In this document: in pieces, positions 36,841 through 50,500 of the stretch
How the letters are laid out: each line of letters starts with the position of its first letter
How positions within the stretch are numbered: position 1 is the stretch's first letter
Assembly: GCA_948099385.1 (NCBI GenBank)
Contig: CANUEZ040000028.1
Span: forward strand, 992,001-1,056,000
DNA from: Fasciola hepatica
Taxonomy: Eukaryota > Platyhelminthes > Trematoda > Plagiorchiida > Fasciolidae
Length of the DNA stretch: 64,000 nt
Reading direction: 5' to 3'
Position numbers and translations under genes: made by a program
Notes under the pieces: model-generated
Told to the model about the DNA's origin: nothing
The model's input: only the letters and a program-made list of their open reading frames with translations
Database searches by the model: none

Positions 36841-39602
36841 TTTTCAAAGGATACCTACGTTCATCGTTCAAAGTCTGTTTGACTGATCGTTTTTGCCACC
36901 TTTGATTGTGTCTGTTTGCTTGCTTGGCATCGTTTCATATGATTTTGACTGAGTGTCAGAAATCAAAACCAGAAAATTTGACCTTAACGTTAGTGTCTTG
37001 TGAGATCAAGATATTCAGTTCAAATGGGATTCAGAATGTGTGTTAGTAAATAAAACTTGACACAGACGTAATGCCGTTGGGAGGCCAGCTTCAACATAGC
37101 ACTTATGTGAACCACAAGATTAATTTTAGCTTCATGTCACACGAGGAATCCATAAGTGTGTTGAAAAAAATTAGAAAGAATAATAAAACGACAAACCGAT
37201 ACTTAAGTACGTGAGCGGGGGAGCTGCCATTCTATATACAGGTGCATACACCGATGTAGACTTCTTAACGTTATTCGTGATAATCGGTAAATGTGTCAGA
37301 CTAATCATGATGTGCAAAGTGGACTACCACAGATTTGTTGATGCATCTGGATGCCTGCCGAACCCGGCTCCTTGCTGATATTTTTTGTGTTTGCGATTTA
37401 TCGAAAGGTCAAATAAGAGAACCATGCACATAAAACTTAGTCCGGGATCAGACTGTTGACATAGTTTCATTCCCAACCTGTGTGACATATCCATTGACCA
37501 TTCACTACGGTCACCGGAAAAATCACAAGCCTTCTGCGTTGTGGAGAATGAACACAAGGACGTAGTGTGGCATAGTTTAAATATAAATAGAATTTAATGT
37601 TTTATCAGACACACTGAATACAGAATTAAAGAAGTTATGGCAATCATAAGATATTAAGAGTCTAATCATTAATTTGCCAACGAAAAACAAGAAAGGTAGC
37701 CGCTTTTGTCTTCATAATGATGGATTAAGGTTTGTAGCGGAAAAGCGAGGTGTTTAGAGTGCGCCTCGTCTACTAAATGCCTATTATTTGAAAAATGCCG
37801 GGCAATAGATGAGATCGTTCTCCGACCTTATGATGACTCAGACTGTCCGATTGGATAATGAATATTATTCTGAGATTTGAATTTTCTTCTGCTCAGGTGG
37901 GTTTTCAAAATCCAATCTAAAAGTTGATTTGGTATACTAGGTTTGGTGTGTTGCAAAATCCGTCGCTTGTCTTTTCTAGTAGATTCCAACTATAGTTTTT
38001 GCGATGGTGCTGAAGACAGTGTTGCTGGAGGAATTTTAAATGATGTTATACCCCTACTTACATAAGCACTTCTTAAAAGAAAACCTTGTACTTTTGAACA
38101 AAAGTTTGCTGTAGTGCTTCCCATGAAAATTTTGGGTCATACTTTCATAATGAAAGTTTGTTTAAATAGTCCATACTGGTCTTCGAGGGTATTAAATATA
38201 CACATCTTTACTGAATAGTCCTTCAGGATTAATACTGGTGCACGTTTAAGACCGTTCCGAATAAATATGCTGAAGTGCACACATTGACCAATCCATACTG
38301 TTTGGGGTGATTGACTAGTACTATTACGGCACTGGAACTTATAAGGCTGTAACCCCACATAATGATAATAACAATCCTTGTTATAAACATTCCTCTTCAG
38401 ACCGGAGACGAACAGCTGACATTGATTTTGTTGGAGAACTAGGAGAGTTTACAAATGTGAGTGGAATAGAAAAATTGTGAGAACTTGTGTAACGCTGGCG
38501 GCCAAATGTGTAGTTCAGTACGTCGTATTCTCCCTTTCGTCCATGCATGTGTCACGAGAGTAACTGTTATGTGTCTGTAAAACGATTTTTTCAGACGTTT
38601 TCATATACATGGATCATGAACTAAACTATATCAAGCATACGATTGATTTTGTTCATCTACTCGTCCAGGTACTTTTGGTGAGTCTAGTTCACAATGCGAC
38701 TTTGAACCTGCCGTCCAGATTTTTCCGCGTAGTTCGATGAAGCTTACTACAGAGTTTCTGTTACATTCTTGTCCCTATTTATCCTGAAGAACCGATCCCA
38801 TTGGTATATGATAGTCAGTCTGACGATAGAATAGACTTCTATTCTTTGAATTTAGCGCGCACTCTACGAGGCCTGTTATTTGTGCAAAACGGTACGACTA
38901 CATTATCTGTTCAGACTAATATCAAAGAAGATCGCTATATATTTGACCTACCATAAGATAAAAGAAAGTCGAACTATTTATTATGTTCCGAACAACAAGC
39001 TACTTAATGCTAGGTTCTGTGTTCTCAATAGTAAATCAAAGAGATGTTCGTTTGCCGTAAATCCCACCTATTGTCGGTGGGGATTTCCTGAAATTAAGTT
39101 TTCGTTTTACGAACAGCTACTGATAACCTGTGAATAGTTTGAGTCTAAATATGCTAATGACGTATAGTCGAACGAAAATGGCAATGAACTTCAATCAGTA
39201 AAAAGTCACTCAGGTAATATCTTTGCGTTCTACTTGAACATCAGCAGGGAACGAATCTAGTGACGAATGGCCTAATGTGCGACCTACTCGTGGAATAGAT
39301 GATGAGGCGTGCAGTAGCAAACGCATTTATACGATAAACTGAAAACACACTTTCCTTGCAAAAACAGAAAGAATCAATAAGCAATAAAGATGCAATCTCG
39401 TTTGAATCGGACGCAGCGCGCAGAGACGGACAGCCTAAGATGAACATCTCACGGTCATTCTTCCGAGGTAAATTCGTCTACTAACACGGCCAGAATTCAG
39501 AACCAGGACACGTGATCCCGAGAATGGTAATACCTTATTCGCGATATGAAATTCCATCTGAACGACAAGGAAAATAAACTCCCCGAACACATATCGCAAC
39601 AT
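36841..39602. other. Unassigned sequence before the satellite
   Basis: No recognised gene or repeat in 2.8 kb. Possible splice-flanked exons on the plus strand at 38401-38456, 38592-38678 and 38753-38956 are described separately. The frames 37324-37557 and 38137-38358 (minus) and 38880-39137 (plus) have no motif I know. Confidence 0.35.
38592..38956 (+). other. Candidate exons of an unidentified gene
   Basis: After TTTTTTCAG, 38592-38678 is open in one frame (VFIYMDHELNYIKHTIDFVH then LLVQVLL) and ends before GTGAGT. A 74-base GT-AG gap is followed by 38753-38956, open in the matching phase, with FCYILVPIYPEEPIPLVYDS, QSDDRIDFYSLNLARTLRGL and IKEDRYIFDLP before TAA. The earlier stretch 38401-38456 (TADIDFVGELGEFTN before GTGAGT) does not join in phase. 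I do not recognise the protein. Chance cannot be excluded. Confidence 0.25.
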
Positions 39603-42600
39603 GTGTCGTTGTAGCGAATGTTCTCCGTGTTGATGGAGGTGTTGAGTTTTGAAGAAATAGCATATGATTGTGATGGTGGACCGTGGAAGGAAGGAAGGAT
39701 GGATGGATGAATGTTTGGATTTACGGATGTATGGATGGATGTTGTGATGTGCTCGCTATCGATTTTGTTTTTTTGAAGGACATGTGGATTGGTGAATTGT
39801 ATGTGGGTGATTGGTTGTAATATTAGGGAGTAGGCATACGTGATGAGTGTGAAAATTGTGTTGGCGTTGGTGTGATTTCGAGGGTCATTTCGTGTTGTCA
39901 TCGAGATTGAATGGGATTGTACTGATGTTGGAAATGGATACTTGTGACGAAGTGAGGTCGTTGTGAATGTTCTCCGTGTTGATGGAGGTGTTGAGTTTTG
40001 AAGAAATAGCATATGATTGTGATGGTGGACTGTGGAAGGAAGGAAGGATGGATGGATGTTGCGATGTGTGTGCGAATGAAATTGCAGTTTTGAATGACGT
40101 GGATGTTGGTGAATTGTGTGTGAATGATTGGTGGTAATATTAGGGAGTAGGCATACGTGATGAGTGTGAAAATGGTGTTGGCGTTGGTGTGGTTTCGAGG
40201 GTCATTTCGTGTTGTCATCGAGATGGAATGGGATTGTACTGATGTTGGAAATGGATACTTGTGACGAAGTGAGGTCGTTGTGAATGTTCTCCGTGTTGAT
40301 GGAGATGTTGAGTTTTGAAGAAATAGCATATGGTTGTGATGGTGGATTATGGAAGGAAGGAAGGATGGATGGATGAATGTTTGGATTTACGGATGTATGG
40401 ATGGATGTTGCGATGTGTGTGCGAATGAAATTGCAGTTTTGGATTAGGTGGATTTTGGTGAATTGTGTGTGGATGATTGGTGGTAATATTAGGGAGTAGG
40501 CATACGTGATGAGTGTGAAAATGGTGTTGGCATTGGTGTGGTTTCGAGGGTCATTTCGTGTTGTCATCGAGATTGAATGGGATTGTACTGATGTTGGAAA
40601 TGGATACTTGTGACGAAGTGAGGTCGTTGTGAATGTTCTCCGTGTTGATGGAGGTGTTGAGTTTTGAAGAAATAGCATATGATTGTGATGGTGGACTGTG
40701 GAAGGAAGGAAGGAAGGAAGGATGGATGGATGGATGTATGGATGGATGTTGCGATGTGCTCGCCATCGAATTTGTATTTTTGAAGGACATGTGGATTGGT
40801 GAATTGTGTGTGGGTGTTGGGTTGTTATATCAGGGAGTAGTCGTACGTGATGAGTGTGAAAATGGTGTTGGCGTTGGTGTGGTTTCGAGGGTCATTTGGT
40901 GTTGTCATCGAGATGGAATGGGATTGTACTGATGTTGGAAATGGATACTTGTGACCAAATGAGGTCGTTGTGAATGCTCTCCTTGTTGATGGAGGTGTTG
41001 AGTTTTGAAGAAATAGCATGTGATGGTTATGGTGGACTGTGGAAGGAAGGATGGATGGATTGATGGATGGATGGATGGATGTTGCGATGTGTGTGCGAAT
41101 GAAATTGCAGTTTTGAATGACGTGGATGTTGGTGAATTGTGTGTGAATGATTGGTGGTAATATTAGGGAGTAGGCATACGTGATGAGTGTGAAAATGGTG
41201 TTGGCGTTGGTGTGGTTTCGAGGGTCATTTCGTGTTGTCATCGAGATTGAATGGGATTGTACTGATGTTGGAAATGGATACTTGTGACGAAGTGAGGTCG
41301 TTGTGAATGTTCTCCGTGTTGATGGAGGTGTTGAGTTTTGAAGAAATAGCATATGATTGTGATGGTTGAATGTGGAAGGTAAAAAGGGATGCATGGAAGG
41401 ATGGATGGATTTATGGATGTATGGATGGATGTTGCGATGTGTGTGCGAATGAAATTGCAGTTTTGGATGACGTGGAGATTGGTGAATTGTGTGTGGATGA
41501 TTGGTGGTAATATTCGGAATTAGGCATACGTGATGAGTGTGCGAATGGTGTTGGCGTTGGTGTGGTTTCGAGGGTCATTTCGTGTTGTCATCGAGATTGA
41601 ATGGGATTGTACTGATGTTGGAAATGGATACTTGTGACGAAGTGAGGTCGTTGTGAATGTTCTCCTTGTTGATGGAGGTGTTGAGTTTTGAAGAAATAGC
41701 ATATGATTGTGATGGTGGACTGTGGAAGGAAGGAAGGAAGGATGGATGGATGGATGTTTGGATTTACGGATGTATGGATGGATGTTGCGATGTGCTCGCC
41801 ATCGAATTTGTATTTTTGAGTGACATGTGGATTGGTGAATTTTGTGTGGGTGATTGGTTGTAATATTAGAGGTTAGGCATACGTGATGAGTGTGAAAATG
41901 GTGTTGGCGTTGGTGTGGTTTCGAGGGTCATTTGGTGTTGTCATCGAGATGGAATGGGATTGTACTGATGTTGGAAATGGATACTTGTGACCAAATGAGG
42001 TCGTTGTGAATGCTCTCCTTGTTGATGGAGGTGTTGAGTTTTGAAGAAATAGCATGTGATGGTTATGGTGGACTGTGGAAGGAAGGATGGATGGATTGAT
42101 GGATGGATGTTGCGATGTGTGTGCGAATGAAATTGCAGTTTTGGATTAGGTGGATTTTGGTGAATTGTGTGTGGATGATTGGTGGTAATATTAGGGAGTA
42201 GGCATACGTGATGAGTGTGAAAATGGTGTTGGCATTGGTGTGGTTTCGAGGGTCATTTCGTGTTGTCATCGAGATTGAATGGGATTGTACTGATGTTGGA
42301 AATGGATACTTGTGACGAAGTGAGGTCGTTGTGAATGTTCTCCGTGTTGATGGAGGTGTTGAGTTTTGAAGAAATAGCGTATGATTGTGACGGTGGACTG
42401 TAGAAGGAAGAAAGGAAGGATGGATGGATGGATGTATGGATGGATGTTGCGATGTGCTCGCCATCGAATTTGTATTTTTGAAGGACATGTGGATTGGTGA
42501 ATTTTGTGTGGGTGATTGGTTGTAATATTAGGGGTTAGGCATACGTGATGAGTGTGAAAATGGTGTTGGCGTTGGTGTGGTTTCGAGCGTCATTTGATGT

Positions 42601-44043
42601 TGTCATCGAGATGGAATGGGATTGTACTGATGTTGGAAATGGATACTTGTGACCAAATGAGGTCGTTGTGAATGCTCTCCTTGTTGATGGAGGTGTTGAG
42701 TTTTGAAGAAATAGCATGTGATGGTTATGGTGGACTGTGGAAGGAAGGATGGATGGATTGATGGATGGATGGATGGATGTTGCGATGTGTGTGCGAATGA
42801 AATTGCAGTTTTGAATGACGTGGATGTTGGTGAATTGTGTGTGAATGATTGGTGGTAATATTAGGGAGTAGGCATACGTGATGAGTGTGAAAATGGTGTT
42901 GGCGTTGGTGTGGTTTCGAGGGTCATTTCGTGTTGTCATCGAGATTGAATGGGATTGTACTGATGTTGGAAATGGATACTTGTGACGAAGTGAGGTCGTT
43001 GTGAATGTTCTCCGTGTTGATGGAGGTGTTGAGTTTTGAAGAAATAGCATATGATTGTGATGGTGGACTGTGGAAGGAAGGAAGGATGGATGGATGGATG
43101 GATGTTTGGATTTACGGATGTATGGATGGATGTTGCGATGTGTGTGCGAATGAAATTGCAGTTTTGGATTAGGTGGATTTTGGTGAATTGTGTGTGGATG
43201 ATTGGTGGTAATATTAGGGAGTAGGCATACGTGATGAGTGTGAAAATGGTGTTGGCATTGGTGTGGTTTCGAGGGTCATTTCGTGTTGTCATCGAGATTG
43301 AATGGGATTGTACTGATGTTGGAAATGGATACTTGTGACGAAGTGAGGTCGTTGTGAATGTTCTCCGTGTTGATGGAGGTGTTGAGTTTTGAAGAAATAG
43401 CGTATGATTGTGACGGTGGACTGTAGAAGGAAGAAAGGAAGGATGGATGGATGGATGTATGGATGGATGTTGCGATGTGCTCGCCATCGAATTTGTATTT
43501 TTGAAGGACATGTGGATTGGTGAATTTTGTGTGGGTGATTGGTTGTAATATTAGGGGTTAGGCATACGTGATGAGTGTGAAAATGGTGTTGGCGTTGGTG
43601 TGGTTTCGAGCGTCATTTGGTGTTGTCATCGAGATGGAATGGGATTGTGCTGGTGTTGGAAATGGATACTTGTGACGAAGTGAGGTCGTTGTGAATGTTC
43701 TCCGTGTTGATGGAGGTGTTGAGTTTTGAAGAAATAGCATATGATTGTGATGGTTGAATGTGGAAGGTAGAAAGGATGCATGGAAGGATGGATGGATTTA
43801 TGGATGTATGGATGGATGTTGCGATGCGTGTGCGAATGAAATTGCAGTTTTGGATGACGTGGAGATTGGTGAATTTTGTGTGGATGATTGGTGGTAATAT
43901 TCGGAATTAGGCATACGTGATGAGTGTGAGAATGGTGTTGGCGTTGGTGTGGTTTCGAGGGTCATTTCGTGTTGTCATCGAGATTGAATGGGATTGTACT
44001 GATGTTGGAAATGGATACTTGTGACGAAGTGAGGTCGTTGTGA

Positions 44044-47000
44044 ATGTTCTCCGTGTTGATGGAGGTGTTGAGTTTTGAAGAAATAGCATATGATTGTGAT
44101 GGTGGACTGTGGAAGGAAGGAAGGAAGGATGGATGGATGGATGTTTGGATTTACGGATGTATGGATGGACGTTGCGATGTGCTCGCCATCGAATTTGTAT
44201 TTTTGAAGGACATGTGGATTGGTGAATTGTGTGTGGGTGATGGGTTGTTATATCAGGGAGTAGTCGTACGTGATGAGTGTGAAAATGGTGTTGGCATTGG
44301 TGTGGTTTCGAGGGTCATTTCGTGTTGTCATCGAGATTGAATGGGATTGTACTGATGTTGGAAATGGATACTTGTGACGAAGTGAGGTCGTTGTGAATGT
44401 TCTCCGTGTTGATGGAGGTGTTGAGTTTTGAAGAAATAGCGTATGATTGTGACGGTGGACTGTAGAAGGAAGAAAGGAAGGATGGATGGATGGATGTATG
44501 GATGGATGTTGCGATGTGCTCGCCATCGAATTTGTATTTTTGAAGGACATGTGGATTGGTGAATTTTGTGTGGGTGATTGGTTGTAATATTAGGGGTTAG
44601 GCATACGTGATGAGTGTGAAAATGGTGTTGGCGTTGGTGTGGTTTCGAGCGTCATTTGGTGTTGTCATCGAGATGGAATGGGATTGTGCTGGTGTTGGAA
44701 ATGGATACTTGTGACGAAGTGGGGTCGTTGTTAATGTTCTCCGTGTCGATGGAGGTGTTGAGTTTTGAAGAAATAGCATATGATTGTGATGGTTGAATGT
44801 GGAAGGTAAAAAGGGATGCATGGAAGGATGGATGGATTTATGGATGTATGGATGGATGTTGCGATGTGTGTGCGAATGAAATTGCAGTTTTGGATCAGGT
44901 GGATTTTGGTGAATTTTGTGTGGATGATTGGTGGTAATATTCGGAATTAGGCATACGTGATGAGTGTGAGAATGGTGTTGGCGTTGGTGTGGTTTCGAGG
45001 GTCATTTGGTGTTGTCATCGAGATGGAATGGGATTGTACTGATGTTGGAAATGGATACTTGTGACGAAGTGAGGTCGTTGTTAATGTTCTCCGTGTTGAT
45101 GGAGGTGTTGAGTTTTGAAGAAATAGCATATGATTGTGATGGTGGACTGTGGATCGAAGGATGGATGGATGGATGGATGGATGGATGGATGTTGCGATGT
45201 GTGTGCGAATGAAATTGCAGTTTTGAATGACGTGGATGTTGGTGAATTGTGTGTGAATGATTGGTGGTAATATTAGGGAGTAGGCATACGTGATGAGTGT
45301 GAAAATGGTGTTGGCATTGGTGTGGTTTCGAGGGTCATTTCGTGTTGTCATCGAGATTGAATGGGATTGTACTGATGTTGGAAATGGATACTTGTGACGA
45401 AGTGAGGTCGTTGTGAATGTTCTCCGTGTTGATGGAGGTGTTGAGTTTTGAAGAAATAGCATATGATTGTGATGGTGGACTGTGGAAGGAAGGAAGGATG
45501 GATGGATGGATGGATGTTTGGATTTACGGATGTATGGATGGATGTTGCGATGTGTGTGCGAATGAAATTGCAGTTTTGGATTAGGTGGATTTTGGTGAAT
45601 TGTGTGTGGATGATTGGTGGTAATATTAGGGAGTAGGCATACGTGATGAGTGTGAAAATGGTGTTGGCATTGGTGTGGTTTGGAGGGTCATTTCGTGTTG
45701 TCATCGAGATTGAATGGGATTGTACTGATGTTGGAAATGGATACTTGTGACGAAGTGAGGTCGTTGTGAATGTTCTCCGTGTTGATGGAGGTGTTGAGTT
45801 TTGAAGAAATAGCGTATGATTGTGACGGTGGACTGTAGAAGGAAGAAAGGAAGGATGGATGGATGGATGTATGGATGGATGTTGCGATGTGCTCGCCATC
45901 GAATTTGTATTTTTGAAGGACATGTGGATTGGTGAATTTTGTGTGGGTGATTGGTTGTAATATTAGGGGTTAGGCATACGTGATGAGTGTGAAAATGGTG
46001 TTGGCGTTGGTGTGGTTTCGAGCGTAATTTGGTGTTGTCATCGAGATGGAATGGGATTGTGCTGGTGTTGGAAATGGATACTTGTGACGAAGTGAGGTCG
46101 TTGTGAATGTTCTCCGTGTCGATGGAGGTGTTGAGTTTTGAAGAAATAGCATATGATTGTGATGGTGGACTGTGGAAGGAAGGATGGATGGATGGATGGA
46201 TGGATGGATGCATGGATGGATGGATGGTTGTATGGCTGCATGATGCGATGTGCTCGCTATCGAATTTGTATTTTTGAGGGACCTGTGGATTAATGAATTG
46301 TGTGTGGGTGATTGGTTGTAATATTATGGGTTAGGCATACGTGATGAGTGTGAAAATGGTGTTGGCGTTGGTGTGGTTTCGAGGGTCATTTCGTGTTGTC
46401 ATCGAGATTGAATGGGATTGTACTGATGTTGGAAATGGATACTTGTGACGAAGTGAGGTCGTTGTGAATGTCCTCCGTGTCGATGGAGGTGTTGAGTTTT
46501 GAAGAAATAGCATATGATTGTGATGGTTGAATGTGGAAGGTCAAAAGGGATGCATGGAAGGATGGATGGATTTATGGATGTATGGATGGATGTTGCGATG
46601 TGTGTGCGAATGAAATTGCAGTTTTGGATGACGTGGAGATTGGTGAATTGTGTGTGGATGATTGGTGGTAATATTCGGAATTAGGCATACGTGATGAGTG
46701 TGCGAATGGTGTTGGCGTTGGTGTGGTTTCGAGGGTCATTTCGTGTTGTCATCGAGATTGAATGGGATTGTACTGATGTTGGAAATGGATACTTGTGACG
46801 AAGTGAGGTCGTTGTGAATGTTCTCCGTGTTGATGGAGGTGTTGAGTTTTGAAGAAATAGCATATGATTGTGATGGTGGACTGTGGAAGGAAGGAAGGAA
46901 GGATGGATGGATGGATGTTTGGATTTACGGATGTATGGATGGACGTTGCGATGTGCTCGCCATCGAATTTGTATTTTTGAAGGACATGTGGATTGGTGAA

Positions 47001-47595
47001 TTGTGTGTGGGTGATGGGTTGTTATATCAGGGAGTAGTCGTACGTGATGAGTGTGAAAATGGTGTTGGCATTGGTGTGGTTTCGAGGGTCATTTCGTGTT
47101 GTCATCGAGATTGAATGGGATTGTACTGATGTTGGAAATGGATACTTGTGACGAAGTGAGGTCGTTGTGAATGTTCTCCGTGTTGATGGAGGTGTTGAGT
47201 TTTGAAGAAATAGCATATGATTGTGACGGTGGACTGTAGAAGGAAGAAAGGAAGGATGGATGGATGGATGTATGGATGGATGTTGCGATGTGCTCGCCAT
47301 CGAATTTGTATTTTTGAAGGACATGTGGATTGGTGAATTTTGTGTGGGTGATTGGTTGTAATATTAGGGGTTAGGCATACGTGATGAGTGTGAAAATGGT
47401 GTTGGCGTTGGTGTGGTTTCGAGCGTCATTTGGTGTTGTCATCGAGACGGAATGGGATTGTGCTGGTGTTGGAAATGGATACTTGTGACGAAGTGGGGTC
47501 GTTGTGAATGCTCTCCTTGTTGATGGAGGTGTTGAGTTTTGAAGAAATAGCATATGATTGTGATGGTTGAATGTGGAAGGTAAAAAGGGATGCAT
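44044..47595 (+). repeat. Eight-monomer higher-order duplication, 2,774 bp shift
   Basis: Four independent landmarks (43907, 44044, 44248 and 44597) reappear 2,774 bases later (46681, 46818, 47022 and 47371), with translations that are the same or differ at very few residues. Other shifts in the array are about 2,085 (48208 to 50291) and 1,040 bases (51880 to 52920), so the left part of the array uses several higher-order lengths. Confidence 0.7.
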
Positions 47596-50500
47596 GGAAG
47601 GATGGATGGATTTATGGATGTATGGATGGATGTTGCGATGTGTGTGCGAATGAAATTGCAGTTTTGGATTAGGTGGATTTTGGTGAATTGTGTGTGGATG
47701 ATTGGTGGTAATATTCGGAATTAGGCATACGTGATGAGTGTGAGAATGGTGTTGGCGTTGGTGTGGTTTCGAGGGTCATTTCGTGTTGTCATCGAGATTG
47801 AATGGGATTGTACTGATGTTGGAAATGGATACTTGTGACGAAGTGAGGTCGTTGTGAATGTTCTCCGTGTTGATGGAGGTGTTGAGTTTTGAAGAAATAG
47901 CATATGATTGTGATGGTTGAATGTGGAAGGTAAAAAGGGATGCATGGAAGGATGGATGGATTTATGGATGTATGGATGGATGTTGCGATGTGTGTGCGAA
48001 TGAAATTGCAGTTTTGGATCAGGTGGATTTTGGTGAATTGTGTGTGGATGATTGGTGGTAATATTCGGAATTAGGCATACGTGATGAGTGTGAGAATGGT
48101 GTTGGCGTTGGTGTGGTTTCGAGGGTCATTTCGTGTTTTCATCGAGATTGAATGGGATTGTACTGATTTTGGAAATGGATACTTGTGACGAAGTGAGGTC
48201 GTTGTGAATGTTCTCCGTGTTGATGGAGGTGTTGAATTTTGAAGAAATAGCATATGATTGTGATGGTAGACTGTGGAAGGAAGGAAGGAAGGATGGATGG
48301 ATGGATGTTTGGATTTACGGATGTATGGATGGACGTTGCGATGTGCTCGCCATCGAATTTGTATTTTTGACGGACATGTGGATTGGTGAATTGTGTGTGG
48401 GTGATGGGTTGTTATATCAGGGAGTAGTCGTACGTGATGAGTGTGAAAATGGTGTTGGCGTTGGTGTGGTTTCGAGGGTCATTTGGTGTTGTCATCGAGA
48501 TGGAATGGGATTGTACTGATGTTGGAAATGGATACTTGTGACGAAGTGAGGTCGTTGTGAATGTTCTCCGTGTTGATGGAGGTGTTGAGTTTTGAAGAAA
48601 TAGCATATGATTGTGATGGTGGACTGTGGAAGGAAGGATGGATGGATTGATGGATGGATGGACGGATGTTGCGATGTGTGTGCGAATGAAATTGCAGTTT
48701 TGAATGACGTGGATGTTGGTGAATTGTGTGTGAATGATTGGTGGTAATATTAGGGAGTAGGCATACGTGATGAGTGTGAAAATGGTGTTGGCGTTGGTGT
48801 GGTTTCGAGGGTCATTTCGTGTTGTCATCGAGATTGAATGGGATTGTACTGATGTTGGAAATGGATACTTGTGACGAAGTGAGGTCGTTGTGAATGTTCT
48901 CCGTGTTGATGGAGGTGTTGAGTTTTGAAGAAATAGCATATGATTGTGATGGTTGAATGTGGAAGGTAGAAAGGATGCATGGAAGGATGGATGGATGTGT
49001 GGATGTATGGATGGATGTTGCGATGTGTGTGCGAATGAAATTGCAGTTTTGGATTAGGTGGATTTTGGTGAATTGTGTGTGGATGATTGGTGGTAATATT
49101 AGGGAGTAGGCATACGTGATGAGTGTGAAAATGGTGTTGGCATTGGTGTGGTTTGGAGGGTCATTTCGTGTTGTCATCGAGGTTGAATGGGATTGTACTG
49201 ATGTTGGAAATGGATACTTGTGACGAAGTGAGGTCGTTGTGAATGTTCTCCGTGTTGATGGAGGTGTTGAGTTTTGAAGAAATAGCGTATGATTGTGACG
49301 GTGGACTGTAGAAGGAAGAAAGGAAGGATGGATGGATGGATGTATGGATGGATGTTGCGATGTGCTCGCCATCGAATTTGTATTTTTGAAGGACATGTGG
49401 ATTGGTGAATTTTGTGTGGGTGATTGGTTGTAATATTAGGGGTTAGGCATACGTGATGAGTGTGAAAATGGTGTTGGCGTTGGTGTGGTTTCGAGCGTCA
49501 TTTGGTGTTGTCATCGAGATGGAATGGGATTGTGCTGGTGTTGGAAATGGATACTTGTGACGAAGTGAGGTCGTTGTGAATGTTCTCCGTGTTGATGGAG
49601 GTGTTGAGTTTTGAAGAAATAGCATATGATTGTGATGGTGGACTGTGGAAGGAAGGATGGATGGATGGATGGATGGATGGATGCATGGATGGATGGATGG
49701 TTGTATGGCTGCATGATGCGATGTGCTCGCTATCGAATTTGTATTTTTGAGGGACCTGTGGATTAATGAATTGTGTGTGGGTGATTGGTTGTAATATTAG
49801 GGGTTAGGCATACTTGATGAGTGTGAAAATGGTGTTGGCGTTGGTGTGGTTTCGAGGGTCATTTCGTGTTGTCATCGAGATTGAATGGGATTCTACTGAT
49901 GTTGGAAATGGATACTTGTGACGAAGTGAGGTCGTTGTGAATGTTCTCCGTGTTGATGGAGGTGTTGAGTTTTGAAGAAATAGCATATGATTGTGATGGT
50001 GGACTGTGGAAGGTAAAAAGGGATGCATGGAAGGATGGATGGATTTATGGATGTATGGATGGATGTTGCGATGTGTGTGCGAATGAAATTGCAGTTTTGG
50101 ATCAGGTGGATTTTGGTGAATTTTGTGTGGATGATTGGTGGTAATATTCGGAATTAGGCATACGTGATGAGTGTGAGAATGGTGTTGGCGTTGGTGTGGT
50201 TTCGAGGGTCATTTCGTGTTGTCATCGAGATTGAATGGGATTGTACTGATGTTGGAAATGGATACTTGTGACGAAGTGAGGTCGTTGTGAATGTTCTCCG
50301 TGTTGATGGAGGTGTTGAGTTTTGAAGAAATAGCATATGATTGTGATGGTGGACTGTGGAAGGAAGGAAGGAAGGATGGATGGATGGATGTTTGGATTTA
50401 CGGATGTATGGATGGACGTTGCGATGTGCTCGCCATCGAATTTGTATTTTTGAAGGACATGTGGATTGGTGAATTGTGTGTGGGTGATGGGTTGTTATAT

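Noticed and set aside
39840..39860. Hammerhead-ribozyme-like GTGATGAG...GAAA in each satellite monomer
   Set aside because: The core should be CUGAUGA with a paired stem before GAAA. Here the first base is G and only TGT lies between GATGAG and GAAA, too short for stem II. The downstream match needed for stems I and III was not found.
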